NCBI GenBank assembly: GCA_012862575.1
Contig: BLSF01000098.1
Span: 45,201-109,200, forward strand
DNA: 64,000 bases
Direction: 5' to 3'
DNA from: Parietichytrium sp. I65-24A
Lineage: Eukaryota > Sar > Bigyra > Thraustochytrida > Thraustochytriidae
The notes below the pieces were generated by a model. The model did not search any database. It was not told where the DNA came from and saw nothing but the letters and a program-made list of their open reading frames with translations. Position numbers and translations under genes: made by a program. Below are positions 38,233 through 48,574 of this stretch, one piece after another (positions within the stretch are counted from its first letter, which is position 1; every line of letters begins with the position of its first letter).

Positions 38233-41097
38233 TTAATAATAGGCTGACTCCAGGGCAGTTCGCACTTCTTCGGGGCACTCCCAAACAGAAGCCTGCGTTT
38301 CTGTGTTGTAGTAAAACTCTTTGCCGTCGTCATCAAAACATATTTCCCATAACCCGACTTTTCCTTTGGCATTTGCGACGTACTCCTCCTCCTCCTCCAC
38401 TTTCCCCTTCTCTTCCCTTTCCGCATCATCTTCATGTTCTCCACCCTCCTCTTCTTCGGCTAGCCGCGACAAATTTGGCGGGACGCAGTAAAAGTATTTG
38501 AGCTTCTTCAGCACGATTCGGCCATCTGCGCACTTGCATCTGAGCTTGCCTCTGTCGCTGAGGATATCGACTACCACCACATCATCAAAAGTTCCGTCAC
38601 TGCGAACCATCTTGACAGCCTTGCCTTTCAATTCTGATAGATTGTCTATTGTGGAGATGCTGATGTACCCAGCACTCTCCAAAATTACGGAGGTTTCCTT
38701 AATTGCTTTTGGTGACTTTGGTGACTTGGGCGACGATGGAGAAACCATTCCCGATGCCTCCTCATCCATATTATTGCCAGTCACGTTCACTTGAAGCTCT
38801 CCATCATACTCATTGTGAGGCTCCTGGGTTTCTCCGAATGCTACTGCTCCCCAATTGGCTTCTGGTTGTTGATAACTTTGATCATAGCCATAACCCTCGG
38901 GATCCACTCCATAATTGCTCGGGATCCCGTATGCACCATCTCCTGTTGGAAGTGCGGAGTCTCCAGCATAATAGTTTGGGTCCTCTGCATAGAACTCGTC
39001 CCCTGGTTCGTTGTAAGCATCCTCATTAAACTGGTTGCCTTCGTTCGCCTCGCCATTCTCCTCGCCCATCGCTCCGTCTTCACGTGGTTGGAGAATTGTG
39101 CCCTCTTGCACGACCTCAGGATCTGTTTCATCTACTGTGGGGTTCTCTGGGACCGGTGCACTTGGCAACTGCTCCCCTTCTTCCGTGCCCACGCCGTCGC
39201 TCTCAACAGGAACTGTTACGACAGCTCCAGATGTCTGTTTATCTCCGCCGTCTACCTGAGGACTGCCTGGAGTGCTTCGGACATGAGATGTAAAAGCGTG
39301 ATTGTTGGGGATCTGCCCGGCGATATCTTCCGTCACGACATCCTCAACCATGTTCAGAGCCTGCTGATAGATGTCATGAGACCCAGGAGGTGCGCTTAGT
39401 TTTGGGCTGTTATTCTCGTAATTCAGGAAGTAGCCATCGTCGTTGTCCTCTGGACCGCCTATCTTGGCTGGACCCTGTTCGTTCCATCCTTGTGCTCTAT
39501 CATTGTCCAGAGCGTCGTATGTGAAAGGTCCTTTCCGCTTTTTCTTCTCCGACGCTCCGAACTCGATACCGATGCTATCGCCAGTAAAATCCGCGTTTCC
39601 GTAAGGCTCAAAATTAGATACTTCTTGGCTCGTCTGCAACTCAAAAGGGTCAAAATCCGCCAGCTCTTCCCCATAGGGGCTCGCTCCTTCAATATCATCT
39701 TCAGCAGGAAGCGGAGAGAAGCTGGCAATGAGTCTGGAGAGCTCTTGCGCCTTTCGCCGCTCGTCCTCCTCTTCGCTAGCGTAAAACTCCTTCCAGTCAT
39801 CGCGATATTTCTTCTTCTTCTTGAGCTTCTCCTTCGCGTGATGTTGGCGATAGGTGGACTGGACTCGCGTTGCCGCCTCTTTTACTTCGTGCCGATGCTG
39901 CAGCTCGGCATGGAACTGGTCATGAAGGAGTTTTTGGGTCGGGCTGAGCGGAGCGAGAGGCTTTGTGAGAGTAAAATCGTAATTGTCCAGGGACTTAATC
40001 AGATCTGCCAGTTCGGGAAGCTTTTCGAATCTTGACGACTCGTAGAGCCCAAAAGCGCTGTGATTCCTCGACAAACCGCGTCTTATGGTCCTTCTGGGAA
40101 GGTCTGCTGGCGGATTTCCGGCAATTCCCCGACACCGCTTAAGAAGGCTCACATACTGCTTTGCTATCCTCGCTCGCCACGAGCTTTGGATCGTCACCGC
40201 GGCGGCACAGCGGTAGTCGTAAGGCGAGAATCTTATTTCAAACTTGTTGAGGTGCTCTTTGAATGATCGGAGCTTTATGAGTGCGCCGCGTGTTTGACCC
40301 TGCGTTCCCAACCCTTTTGCCAACGTTTCTCGCGCTTTCTGGTCGGCCTGCGCTTTTTCAGGTGCCAGTCTCCGTGCCCCCTCGAGATTTTGGAGATCTT
40401 CCAGCAACTTGCGACTGCGCTCTTCCAGCTCTGCCTCCCTTTCAGCAAACTCTTTGTCGAGTTGCTCCTTGCCTATGCCGGTGCAGTTAAGCTTCTGTGT
40501 CTGCGTCTTTCGGTTGCCCAAAAGCCCCAATATCTCATTCACCCTCGCGTCAAACTTTCCGGACTCCTCCTTGGCGCTCTCCATCGCTCCAGTCCCATGG
40601 AAGCTCCGTTGCCGCACAGCTTCGCTGACAAAGCTATCGTCTTCGAGCGCAATCCCGTCTTTCATGAGGTGCCGAGGAATGTCGCGCAGCAAATTATCAT
40701 CTCCTCGCTCGCTGTACAGCTCCTCCACTTCCGACGTCCTGCGCGATCCGCCCCAGAGAGCCTCGATAAAGTCCCGTTTTTGCCGAAGCTCCGACGAAAC
40801 CGCATCGCCATCGGCCAGGATCTGCCGCGAAGTACTCTCCACCCCTCGCAGTCTGGCTCTGTCCAACTTGCCCTGGGAAATGGGTGTGATGGTCACACCT
40901 TTGCCCAACCTCGTCCTCCCGTACTGCTCGTGGCCTGCCGAGCTCTGCGACTTTGGCCTCGTCTTGAGCGGAGGCACCTTCTTGGACGACGGGTCCGACG
41001 CTCGCTGCAGCTCTGCTCTCTTCTCGCGGATGCGCATCACCTGCACGCTCAAAGGCGTCTCTTCCTCGCGGCCCGCATGCCTGTACCGGCTTGCCAT
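38233..41097 (-). CDS. IQ-motif and WW-domain protein of unknown function
   Basis: A 954-residue protein from the ATG at 41095-41097. An upstream in-frame ATG at 41385 adds 96 Cys-rich residues overlapping a repeat and is unlikely. It is highly charged. A coiled coil spans about 205-255. IQ motif 1 is at 298-320 (VTIQSSWRARIAKQYVSLLK) and IQ 2 at 407-428 (AATRVQSTYRQHHAKEKLKK), both expected to bind calmodulin or a light chain. A long acidic, Asn/Gln/Tyr/Pro-rich disordered region follows. A small beta-rich segment KMVRSDGTFDDVVVVDI recalls a Tudor/SH3-like barrel. The C-terminus is a WW domain (WEICFDDDGKEFYYNTETQA ending SVWECP). Some centrosomal and flagellar proteins share IQ, coiled-coil and WW parts (CEP164 has a WW), so a cytoskeletal role is possible but unproven. 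Confidence 0.75.
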   Translation of the reverse strand: MASRYRHAGREEETPLSVQVMRIREKRAELQRASDPSSKKVPPLKTRPKSQSSAGHEQYGRTRLGKGVTITPISQGKLDRARLRGVESTSRQILADGDAVSSELRQKRDFIEALWGGSRRTSEVEELYSERGDDNLLRDIPRHLMKDGIALEDDSFVSEAVRQRSFHGTGAMESAKEESGKFDARVNEILGLLGNRKTQTQKLNCTGIGKEQLDKEFAEREAELEERSRKLLEDLQNLEGARRLAPEKAQADQKARETLAKGLGTQGQTRGALIKLRSFKEHLNKFEIRFSPYDYRCAAAVTIQSSWRARIAKQYVSLLKRCRGIAGNPPADLPRRTIRRGLSRNHSAFGLYESSRFEKLPELADLIKSLDNYDFTLTKPLAPLSPTQKLLHDQFHAELQHRHEVKEAATRVQSTYRQHHAKEKLKKKKKYRDDWKEFYASEEEDERRKAQELSRLIASFSPLPAEDDIEGASPYGEELADFDPFELQTSQEVSNFEPYGNADFTGDSIGIEFGASEKKKRKGPFTYDALDNDRAQGWNEQGPAKIGGPEDNDDGYFLNYENNSPKLSAPPGSHDIYQQALNMVEDVVTEDIAGQIPNNHAFTSHVRSTPGSPQVDGGDKQTSGAVVTVPVESDGVGTEEGEQLPSAPVPENPTVDETDPEVVQEGTILQPREDGAMGEENGEANEGNQFNEDAYNEPGDEFYAEDPNYYAGDSALPTGDGAYGIPSNYGVDPEGYGYDQSYQQPEANWGAVAFGETQEPHNEYDGELQVNVTGNNMDEEASGMVSPSSPKSPKSPKAIKETSVILESAGYISISTIDNLSELKGKAVKMVRSDGTFDDVVVVDILSDRGKLRCKCADGRIVLKKLKYFYCVPPNLSRLAEEEEGGEHEDDAEREEKGKVEEEEEYVANAKGKVGLWEICFDDDGKEFYYNTETQASVWECPEEVRTALESAYY

Positions 41098-41344
41098 TTC
41101 TCTCCGCACCCACCACACGAGAGGCCACACGCGACAAGAGACGCGGTTGCTCCCGGGACAACAATGCAGCTGATGGGCGGCAGCGCGCGGCAGCGAAGAG
41201 GACTCAGTGGCTCTCGAGCATGAGAAGCGTCCGCCACGCGACAGACACCAGACAACCACGCACAAAGCACAAAGCACAAAGCCAGAGCACCAAGGCACCG
41301 ATCGGTTGCGCAGTATCTGGCGCTGTCTTGCGCAGTTGACTCGC

Positions 41345-41482
41345 CTCCAATGCACTGCGCTGCACTGCACTGCACTGCACTGCACTGCCGCGTTAGCCGC
41401 GTATAAGAAAGAAAGAAAGAAAGAAAGAATGAAAGAATGAAAGAATGAATGAATGAATGAACGAATGAATGAATGAATGAAT
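41345..41482. repeat. (GCACT)n and (AAAG)n/(AATG)n microsatellites
   Basis: Five or six gcact units at 41345-41387. Six aaag units lead into mixed gaat/gaatgaat units at 41404-41482. Confidence 0.85.
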
Positions 41483-42769
41483 GATGCAAAGCAAGCAGCG
41501 TGGCGCGTAGGCAGAAATGTATGTGCAGCAGCAACGAGAGCGTCAATTCAAAGCCACACTTTCTCCCACGATGTGCTGCGCTTGCAACAGCTATCTGCGC
41601 CGCTCTTCTCTCAATGCGATGTGCAAGTTTTCTACTCTTTCTTTGTTACTCATGCAAAAATTTAATTAAGGCAAAGGCTTCTTACAATTGATGGAGTCCA
41701 CGCCGAGCGCTTGCTAAAGCTGCGCTGCTTTGTGTCTGACATCGGCGTCCAATGTCGGCAAAGTGCATTCATCGCTGGTCTCACGCGAATGAACAGGTCG
41801 TTTTCTTCTTGAGCAATTTTATATAAAGCATATTTGGCTCGCAAAGCCATCGCGCGAAGTGCCACTCGCCGAAGATTGTTTTTAATTCACAGTCAATATC
41901 ATTCAAAAGAATTCGCAGCACACCACGCGGGCAATGCAACGCGCTCGACGAGCTCCTTCCGTCCAGCTCCATTTGAGAGCGGCTTTGGCGAGCTCATTTC
42001 GTCCAACAGAGTCTCAATCAAGAGCTTGTTTCAAAGCGAATCAACTTGACCCATTCCTTGTATTTTACACACGCTCTTCTCGCAATTGTGGTCTTCCTTC
42101 TTGGCTTTTAATTAATTGCACTTGCACTTGCACTTTTTGCGTTATTGCACCGTTCACTCCGCACTTGATCTCACAGACACTCAAAATCGATTGATTATTA
42201 TCAAGACAACTTCGAAAAATGGTCCGTCAACGGCTCTGCGTATGCGCAAATACAACATATTCGTATCGCAATATCATCGTATTCGTGCATACGATATCAC
42301 ACCGGGTCCGGTGCGTCGCCCCTTCGCAGACCGAGTCCGGTGCGTTTAATTCTTCTGTCCTGAAATGCCCTGAAATTCCTGAAATGGGCAATGCAATTGG
42401 CGTCGCGCGTTGGAGAAGAACACTACTTTGACTGATCTGAAGTACGTGTGGCTTTGACACTGGTTTGGGATTGAGTTTGAAACCTTGCACTAGTTTCTCG
42501 TCTTGTGGCTGACGAATTAATGCTATAAGCTGCCCGCACCCTGACGGAGATGGTCTCCAAGAGCAAAAGACTCATGGCGCGATTACTGGCGCAGCCGACC
42601 GCATGATCTTAAGCCCTTTTTCCAGGAAAGTTATTCATAAAATACATCGCAATCAAAATAGTTGACCGTTTGCTATTTTTAGCTCTCTTGATCAAGTACA
42701 ACCAATCAAGCAGCTCAAGCAGGGTCAATCAAAGCCTATTTTTTTGGACCTGAACTGGTACCGGTACTC

Positions 42770-42826
42770 GACACCCCACTATGGCAGAGGTTACAGCTGC
42801 TCACTGTCGTTCGCCTCCGCTGGAAC
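42770..42826. repeat. 57-bp dispersed repeat, copy 1
   Basis: Shares caccccactatggcag, cagctgct and actgtcgttcgcctccgctggaac with 61070-61126 at the same spacing, with about five differences in 57 bp. It lies in gene-free DNA here. Confidence 0.85.
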
Positions 42827-43323
42827 TGGGTACCGGGTACCTCGAGTCCTTGAGTCCTCGAGACCAGTACCGGTACCTTGAACCGGGGGAAGAGCACTTT
42901 GTTCCATGTCAACCTTTTGCTCCTTTGTTCCACAGAGTTTCACACGAACCACTCTAATACTGGAGTAATGCGCACTTCTTACCAGGAGCACATGTGCATG
43001 TACACGTACGTACACGTACACACATGCGAAAGTGTCCTCGAGTGCACAGCCACTGCGAGCACAAGCACAAATTGATCAAGCTAGACGCGCCAGGGCACTC
43101 ATTTTCGGACGTCCTTGTGAGTGGACATGGACTGACTGACCGTCTAGCTAGACTTTTCGTTCGTTCGTTCGTTCGTTCATGCACGATCGCTTGTATGTCT
43201 TGTATGGAGTTGGCACTTGACATAATAACTCATTGACTGCTGGAGATTGCTGGAGCAAAGGAGCCAAGGAGCGCTCTTTCTTACATCAAATCGAGAACGT
43301 AGTTTGGTCCCTCGCGCGGGAGA

Positions 43324-44910
43324 TTGGAAAAGGTCTCTGGGAAGATTGACCGGTTTAGAACTCTGGACGGAGCCACGGCAGAGGAGGGCCCTGTGATGGG
43401 GAGCCCTCTGAGAAGACTGGTGGTTGTGGTCGGAGCCACCGGTGTTGGGAAGACCAAGCTGGGTATAGACCTCGCGAAGGCACTGAATGGGGAGGTCATC
43501 AACGCGGACGCGATGCAGATGTATAAAGGGCTGGATATTGCGTCGGCCAAGGTGAGTGGGTGTGGGTTGTGCGGTGTCTCATGCTAGCGTGCGATGTCTG
43601 ATGGACGTTGATTTGTGCGATCGCGATTGAATTTGTAGCCGAGCGCGGAGGAAATGGATGGCGTTCCTCATCACATGCTGTCGTTTCTGGAGCCCTCGGC
43701 GAGGTACAATGTTCGGGCGTTTCGGGACCGCGCGTTGAACACAATCGAGGAGATCTCGCACCGGGGCAAGACGCCCATTGTAGTTGGAGGCACGCTTTAT
43801 TACGTCCAGGCTTTGCTTTGGCCGTCCTTGATAGACGACACTCCCACGGTGAATGTGAAGAAAAGGAACAACGCGAGCCCTGCTGAAGAATCAGTGCCCA
43901 CGCAGGAGCTGTACCAGAAACTGGTGCAGGTAGACCCAGAGACCGCGGAGCGCATTCATCCAAACGATCGGCGGAAAATTTTGCGGCACATCAACATCTT
44001 TACAGAAACTGGAGTAAAGGCTTCGGATATTCACAAACGACAGCGGGAGGTGAAACTCGAAGACCAGCTTCGTTTCCACTGCAACATCCTTTGGGTTTCG
44101 TGCTCTGACAAGGCGCTTTATGAAAAGCGTCTTTTCAGTCGCATCCGCGGCATGGTAGACAGTGGACTTTGCGAAGAGGCAATTCGCTTTATCCGAGAAC
44201 ACAATATGTACGATCCGCAAGTAGGAGAGGTGGCTGCAAAGTCTGAGGCTGGCCTTAGCGGAGAAGAGGGTGTGTTTCAAACGATAGGTTATCGCGAATT
44301 TCTTTCACTGTACAAGCACAGACTCGGGCGAGAAGAAACGAACTCAGTGGCCGAGAAAGAAGAGGAAATCATCAGGGAATGTATGAATCAGCTTCACATT
44401 CGCCATCGACAGTATTCCAAAAAGCAAATCAAATGGATTACAAACCGCATGCTGTGGAGGAATGCACCGATCCATCAGCTTGATGTCACGCCCATACTGA
44501 GCGGTGATTCTGGGGCTTCGTGGACAGACTTGATTGCCCAGCCTGCCATTGAGATTTGTAAACACTTTTCCGCTGTGGATGACATGACGAAAGACCCGAC
44601 GGGTTATCCGCGCGCCAATCGCGATGGGGCTTCCAATTTTGAACTCGATTCCTCCGCAAAGAAGAGATTCTATTGTGAGGAGTGCGAGATGGCGCTCATT
44701 GGAGAGACGCAATGGAAATCGCACATCATGAGCAAAGCGCATCGCTACAAAGCGAACACTGGAGCGCGAAAACAGAGAAGGTTAGCCAAGTCCGACGCCT
44801 CTCCCGAGGAAGCTTGGAAAACGATTCTGATGCAGGAAGTCAACAAGACCCAACAACTTAAAGACGATGATGGTCAAAAGGGGGATGCGGACAGTGAGAG
44901 TCGACCATGA
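43324..44910 (+). CDS. tRNA dimethylallyltransferase (MiaA/Mod5/TRIT1), two exons
   Basis: Exon 1 is 43324-43551 (76 codons) and exon 2 is 43639-44910, joined in phase 0 to give 499 residues. The 87-bp intron is in its own entry. Residues 37-44 (GATGVGKT) are the P-loop and NADAMQMYKGLDI is the DxxQ-type substrate-tRNA motif. Exon 2 starts PSAEEMDGVPHHML, the family's conserved D-V/I-PHH-L block. TPIVVGGTLYYVQALLW is the GGT-Y motif. QLHIRHRQYSKKQIKWITNR is the late tRNA-binding helix. The C-terminus has a C2H2 finger, YCEECEMALIGETQWKSHIM then SKAH, found in the eukaryotic but not bacterial enzymes. It adds an isopentenyl group to A37 of tRNAs reading UNN codons. An in-frame ATG 24 codons later (MGSPLRRL) could be used for a second form. 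Confidence 0.92.
43552..43638 (+). other. Spliceosomal intron, 87 bp, phase 0
   Basis: Donor AAG/gtgagt at 43551/43552 and acceptor ttgaatttgtag/CCG at 43638/43639. Removal joins the P-loop exon to the VPHH exon of the isopentenyltransferase without a frame change, and the exon 1 frame stops inside the intron. It is the only intron I can support in the window. Confidence 0.88.
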
Positions 44911-45174
44911 GGCAACAGCTGTTTTATTTAATCACACGCGCTTTTGATTTTTTATGTAACCAACTTTTTTTTTTTTTTAACGGCAGAGGTTTGGCTTGCA
45001 ACCTTTGTCTAATCAAACGTTGTCTTTTCTCAAAGCAAAGTCAGCCAGAATATTAACCTTTATCGAAAAGAAAGAAGGGGGAGACACAGTTTCTGGGTGA
45101 AGGTTATGATACAGTTTACAAACGGTATGGGTGGGCGAGGGCGGACCTCAAAATGCAGGATCGAGGGAGGGGAC

Positions 45175-46170
45175 CTAATTTTTCTCCTCAGCATCATTGC
45201 CTTCTTCAAAGTACTCGTCTGCAATGTCATCAAACAGCCTGTTCTTCTTCACCGCCACGTGGAAAGGCTTTTGAGAGTGTTTGATAGGCTTTTCCCTGCT
45301 CGACTTTTGGATTACCCACTGATCTATAAACTTTGAGCCCTTAGACAGGGGTTCGACCGCGCCGTAGTCAGTCATTGGACCCTTGCCACCTGCGAGAAAG
45401 TCGCGATTAGCAATCCGCATGGTACGCGATCTTCGCGACTCCTGACGCGTTGCCTCACGTACAGCGTCGTATTGGGAGCTTGCTTGCAGGCTCTTTCTTA
45501 ACCTTGCCTTGGGTTTTGACGCCGCCGAGCGCAAGCCTTCTTCCCGCAGCTGCTCTCGCGTGCAGTCCCTGAGCTGCTGCTCCATAGGAATACCAAACGC
45601 AGTTGGCTTGCGGTCAACCGCATACGGTGAATTATACACGCCTGGGCGTGACTTTGTGGAAATCAAGTGATGCATTTTCGTCGCCACTTCTTTAAACTCC
45701 TTTTGCATTTCCTTGAGCCTTCTCTCCTGCTCCTCTTGCTGTGCGCGTTCGCGGTTTGCAGCTAGCTGGACCCGCAATTGGTTACTCTTCTCGAGAATGT
45801 TTGCAATGTAAGCCTTTCTGGCGTAAAAGTCGTGACGGTACCTCCGGCTGTAAAAACCCCGGAAGACGTGCTGCACAACACACGCCTGATAGTCGAATAG
45901 AACCTTGCGCTCAAAGCGGATCTTTTTCTCGGTGAGGTCCTTGCACATCTTTCGGCTCTTGTGCCCTCTGAATATCCTCGCAACTTCAGAGCAGAGGAAC
46001 CTTTTCCTCTGGTATAATTTCTGAGCGAAATACCTCCGCGCCTGTCTTTGAATGGCCACCGTTGCCGAGAGCTCCTGCTTCAGATTCTCGCTCCTGTCCG
46101 CATCGCTCTTGTCGTACGCCGCAGCCACTTGGCGCTCCGCTCCTCGAAGCAAACTAATAAACTCCGCCAT
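45175..46170 (-). CDS. SPATA17-like IQ-motif protein (ciliary)
   Basis: A 331-residue protein from the ATG at 46168-46170; an upstream in-frame ATG at 46392 adds an unlike Cys-rich leader. Three IQ-type segments lie at about 36-58 (ATVAIQRQARRYFAQKLYQR), 60-80 (SEVARIFRGHKSRKM) and 97-118 (CVVQHVFRGFYSRRYRHDFY). A charged coiled coil follows (125-165). Then comes KMHHLISTKSRPGVYNSPY (165-183), a close match to the most conserved block of SPATA17 (K-M-H-x-L-x-S-T-K ... P-G-x-Y-N-S-P). SPATA17 is an axonemal calmodulin-binding protein of motile cilia and sperm. If correct, the organism builds flagella at some stage. The C-terminal 150 residues are basic and do not align by eye. Confidence 0.75.
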   Translation of the reverse strand: MAEFISLLRGAERQVAAAYDKSDADRSENLKQELSATVAIQRQARRYFAQKLYQRKRFLCSEVARIFRGHKSRKMCKDLTEKKIRFERKVLFDYQACVVQHVFRGFYSRRYRHDFYARKAYIANILEKSNQLRVQLAANRERAQQEEQERRLKEMQKEFKEVATKMHHLISTKSRPGVYNSPYAVDRKPTAFGIPMEQQLRDCTREQLREEGLRSAASKPKARLRKSLQASSQYDAVREATRQESRRSRTMRIANRDFLAGGKGPMTDYGAVEPLSKGSKFIDQWVIQKSSREKPIKHSQKPFHVAVKKNRLFDDIADEYFEEGNDAEEKN

Positions 46171-47185
46171 CGGATCTGCCGCCGCTGCGAGCGACCTCAG
46201 ACCAAACCTAGCCCACCGCGCACAACGCCAATCTGCATGCGAACGAACGCGAACGCCTCTGATTCCTTCTTCCCTCTTCGCACCACTTGGCACAAGGCAC
46301 AAACCACCGCAAGTCTCCGCCTGCGCAGTGCAGCTCGCAAGTAGAGACGAACAAACTTCTCCAGTGTAACAAACAAAGACACAATCAATCAATCAATCAA
46401 TGAACCAATCAATGAATGAATCGATCAAACCCCTTTCAGCGCGTGTGCCTTTCCCAGTTCAAGTAAAGCGAAGGGAGTCTATTATCTGTCTTCTGTCTTG
46501 TCTTTTTCGGTTTGACTTGGACTCGGAACAAAAGCGCAGCGATTGGCGAAGAAAGAAACAAAGAAACAGTGAATGAGTGAATGAAAGGGCAAGTGTTACA
46601 TGTTATTTCGGAAAGGTTGCGCTCTGAATTGACAGTAAACCGTGACCGTGTGAAAGTGAAACGGATCGATTTGATCGCTTAGGTTAGATAGATGTCTGTG
46701 TAATCTGCGTAGTCTGCGTAGACGAGTAGGCTACCTCGGGCTATCTGTTTGTTATTAACTGTAAGAGAATGAATGGCAACTCGCGTTCGATCATAGCAAA
46801 AATAGCAAATGATGTTGTGAGTTATGGTGTTGAGCCAGTAGAATATAGTAGAACCCTCACGTAAGTCGAAGAGTAAACCACAGCCAGACTAACAACTTGA
46901 GCTAGTGTGAGCGCAGGTGCAAAGGTGTTTGGGAAGAAGGCGGCCTTCTCGTTGGGCTTTGGCATTCTCTTCAGCGTTTGATTTGGCATTGAGGTCGGGA
47001 TTGCTGGTCTCATGTTCATTGAAGAGACTTGCGAAATCTGAAGATGCTTTGCGGAAGAGATTAGAAAGCTAATTGCAGTGAATTTGTTTTTGTGCATTGT
47101 TCACAGTGTCAATGGATGTCATCTCTCAGGGGAAGAGGAACTGGGGATGGGGCTGGCGAGGTGCAGCGAAATAGTGATAGAAGAA
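46171..47185. other. Intergenic, 1 kb, no gene seen
   Basis: Holds a short (AATC)n/(AATG)n run at 46383-46425 in the SPATA17 promoter side. The rest is unstructured. It also includes the 3' flank of the TTC4-like gene. Confidence 0.5.
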
Positions 47186-48574
47186 TTACAGAATGCGGAA
47201 GCGGCCATTGTGCTGCGGAACGAATGTGTCTTGATAGTACTTTGATCTTGTGGAAACCACGTAAAAGGTTGGGATGCCTGGCACAACGTACTTTGGGTCC
47301 TGGATGGCCTCCAAGAGGGTTTTATTGAGAGAGACTTTGACACGGAGCTTCTTGGAGTAATCGACCTTTTCTGCTCGCTTGTTGTACTGTGACTCCCACA
47401 TCTTCTTCATGTCGTAGGCTTCCACCTCCTGCTCTTCAAAGTAGACTTCCAAGGAGTCGAGGGAATATTCGTTCTGGGTATCCCACGGGGCGCGCTTTTC
47501 ACTTGTCGCGCATTCCTCCTTTGTTGCCGGGAACATCAAATTCAGGTGGTCCACGAACCGATGATACAAATCGAAGGACTGAATAAAGTCGGTCTGCATC
47601 ATTTCTGGAAACATGAAGAGAACCGGCCACTGCATCGATTTGTCCTCGTATTGGGGGCGAGGAAATCCGCCCTTTGTGCAGTTACCCACCGAGCCTTGCA
47701 AGTAGAGCTGGATGTCGCTAACGAGCGGGCCCATTGTGATATTTCTCTCTAGACAAGCTTTGCGCATCACCTCGTCCAGCTTGCGTTCTTGAAGCTCTTC
47801 TCTCTCCTTCGCGAGCTTCACCCTTCTCTGCTCATCTAGCTTTTTGTCTACCTTGACCTTCAAGTCCAAAAGTGTCTTGTTCTTTGCATCAAGCTCCAAA
47901 CCTTTTTTCAAAAACTTGGAAGCCTGTCTCGCTTTTCCGAGTTGAAAGGACGCCATAGCCGCCCTGTAGTGGGGCTTGCAGTTTGGCAAAGGGTCCGGCC
48001 CAAACTCTATTGCGGCTTCAACGTCGCGAACGACACTGCCATAATTCTTCAATTTGAGATTGATTGCAGCTCTGTTGGACAAAATGGCCGCGTAACAAGC
48101 GCGGTTTTCGTCGCTTCCGTCTCCCTTTCTCGCCCACTCGAGGGCCTCTTTGTAGTCCTTGAGCGCTCGCTTGAAGTACTTGTCCCCCCACTTGAAGTAC
48201 TCATTCCCCTTTTCTTTGAACTCTTGTGCGAGCTGATTCGGTGACTTTTCGTCCTCGTCCTCCACGTTCTTGTACACCATGTCGTTGAGCACATTCGCCA
48301 TTTCACTACGCTTGGTGCCAGGCGCTGGCATTTTCTTCCAGAACAAAGGATGCAAGTCATCGTCCTCGTCGTCGCTGCTATCTTCATCATCGGAAGGATT
48401 GCTCACTGTGTCCCCATCGGAGTCCACGTACTTTTCCACCTTTCGCACATCATCTCCAGCTGCTTCTCGAAGTGCTTCTCGCTTCAACTTGTCTTGCTCC
48501 TTTGCGAGCAACTCTTCCTGTTCCTCCTCTTCCCCAATGCCTTCAAACTTGGAATAGTCCACCAAAGACGCCAT
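47186..48574 (-). CDS. TTC4/Cns1-like TPR co-chaperone
   Basis: A 462-residue protein. The N-terminus (1-90) is acidic with DDEDSSDDEDDDLHPLFWKKM; the HPLFW segment matches the entry peptide of Cns1/TTC4 proteins. TPRs run from about 108 to 260: LAQEFKEKGNEYFKWGDKYF, RACYAAILSNRAAINLKLKN and PHYRAAMASFQLGKARQASK. A basic coiled coil (260-300) follows, then the C-terminal wheel domain: DIQLYLQGSVGNC, MQWPVLFMFPEMMQTDFIQS, a VKVSLNKTLLEAIQ strand, and VVPGIPTFYVVS. Cns1/TTC4 carries clients between Hsp70 and Hsp90 and is essential in yeast. The domain order and length fit the family well. Confidence 0.88.
   Translation of the reverse strand: MASLVDYSKFEGIGEEEEQEELLAKEQDKLKREALREAAGDDVRKVEKYVDSDGDTVSNPSDDEDSSDDEDDDLHPLFWKKMPAPGTKRSEMANVLNDMVYKNVEDEDEKSPNQLAQEFKEKGNEYFKWGDKYFKRALKDYKEALEWARKGDGSDENRACYAAILSNRAAINLKLKNYGSVVRDVEAAIEFGPDPLPNCKPHYRAAMASFQLGKARQASKFLKKGLELDAKNKTLLDLKVKVDKKLDEQRRVKLAKEREELQERKLDEVMRKACLERNITMGPLVSDIQLYLQGSVGNCTKGGFPRPQYEDKSMQWPVLFMFPEMMQTDFIQSFDLYHRFVDHLNLMFPATKEECATSEKRAPWDTQNEYSLDSLEVYFEEQEVEAYDMKKMWESQYNKRAEKVDYSKKLRVKVSLNKTLLEAIQDPKYVVPGIPTFYVVSTRSKYYQDTFVPQHNGRFRIL

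Larger units (their letters stand above)
41098..43323. other. Intergenic, 2.2 kb, with several microsatellites and a dispersed repeat
   Basis: Contains (GCACT)n at 41345-41387, an AAAG/AATG tetranucleotide array at 41404-41482, (GTTC)n at 43156-43178, an ACGT-rich run at 42990-43027, ggtacc-rich DNA at 42755-42885, and a 57-bp repeat shared with 61070-61126. No gene supported. Confidence 0.55.

Noticed and set aside
40294-41223. Plus-strand frames of 309 and 254 codons opposite the IQ/WW gene
   Set aside because: Shadows of the minus-strand gene; no domain recognised and Leu/Arg/Pro-rich composition.
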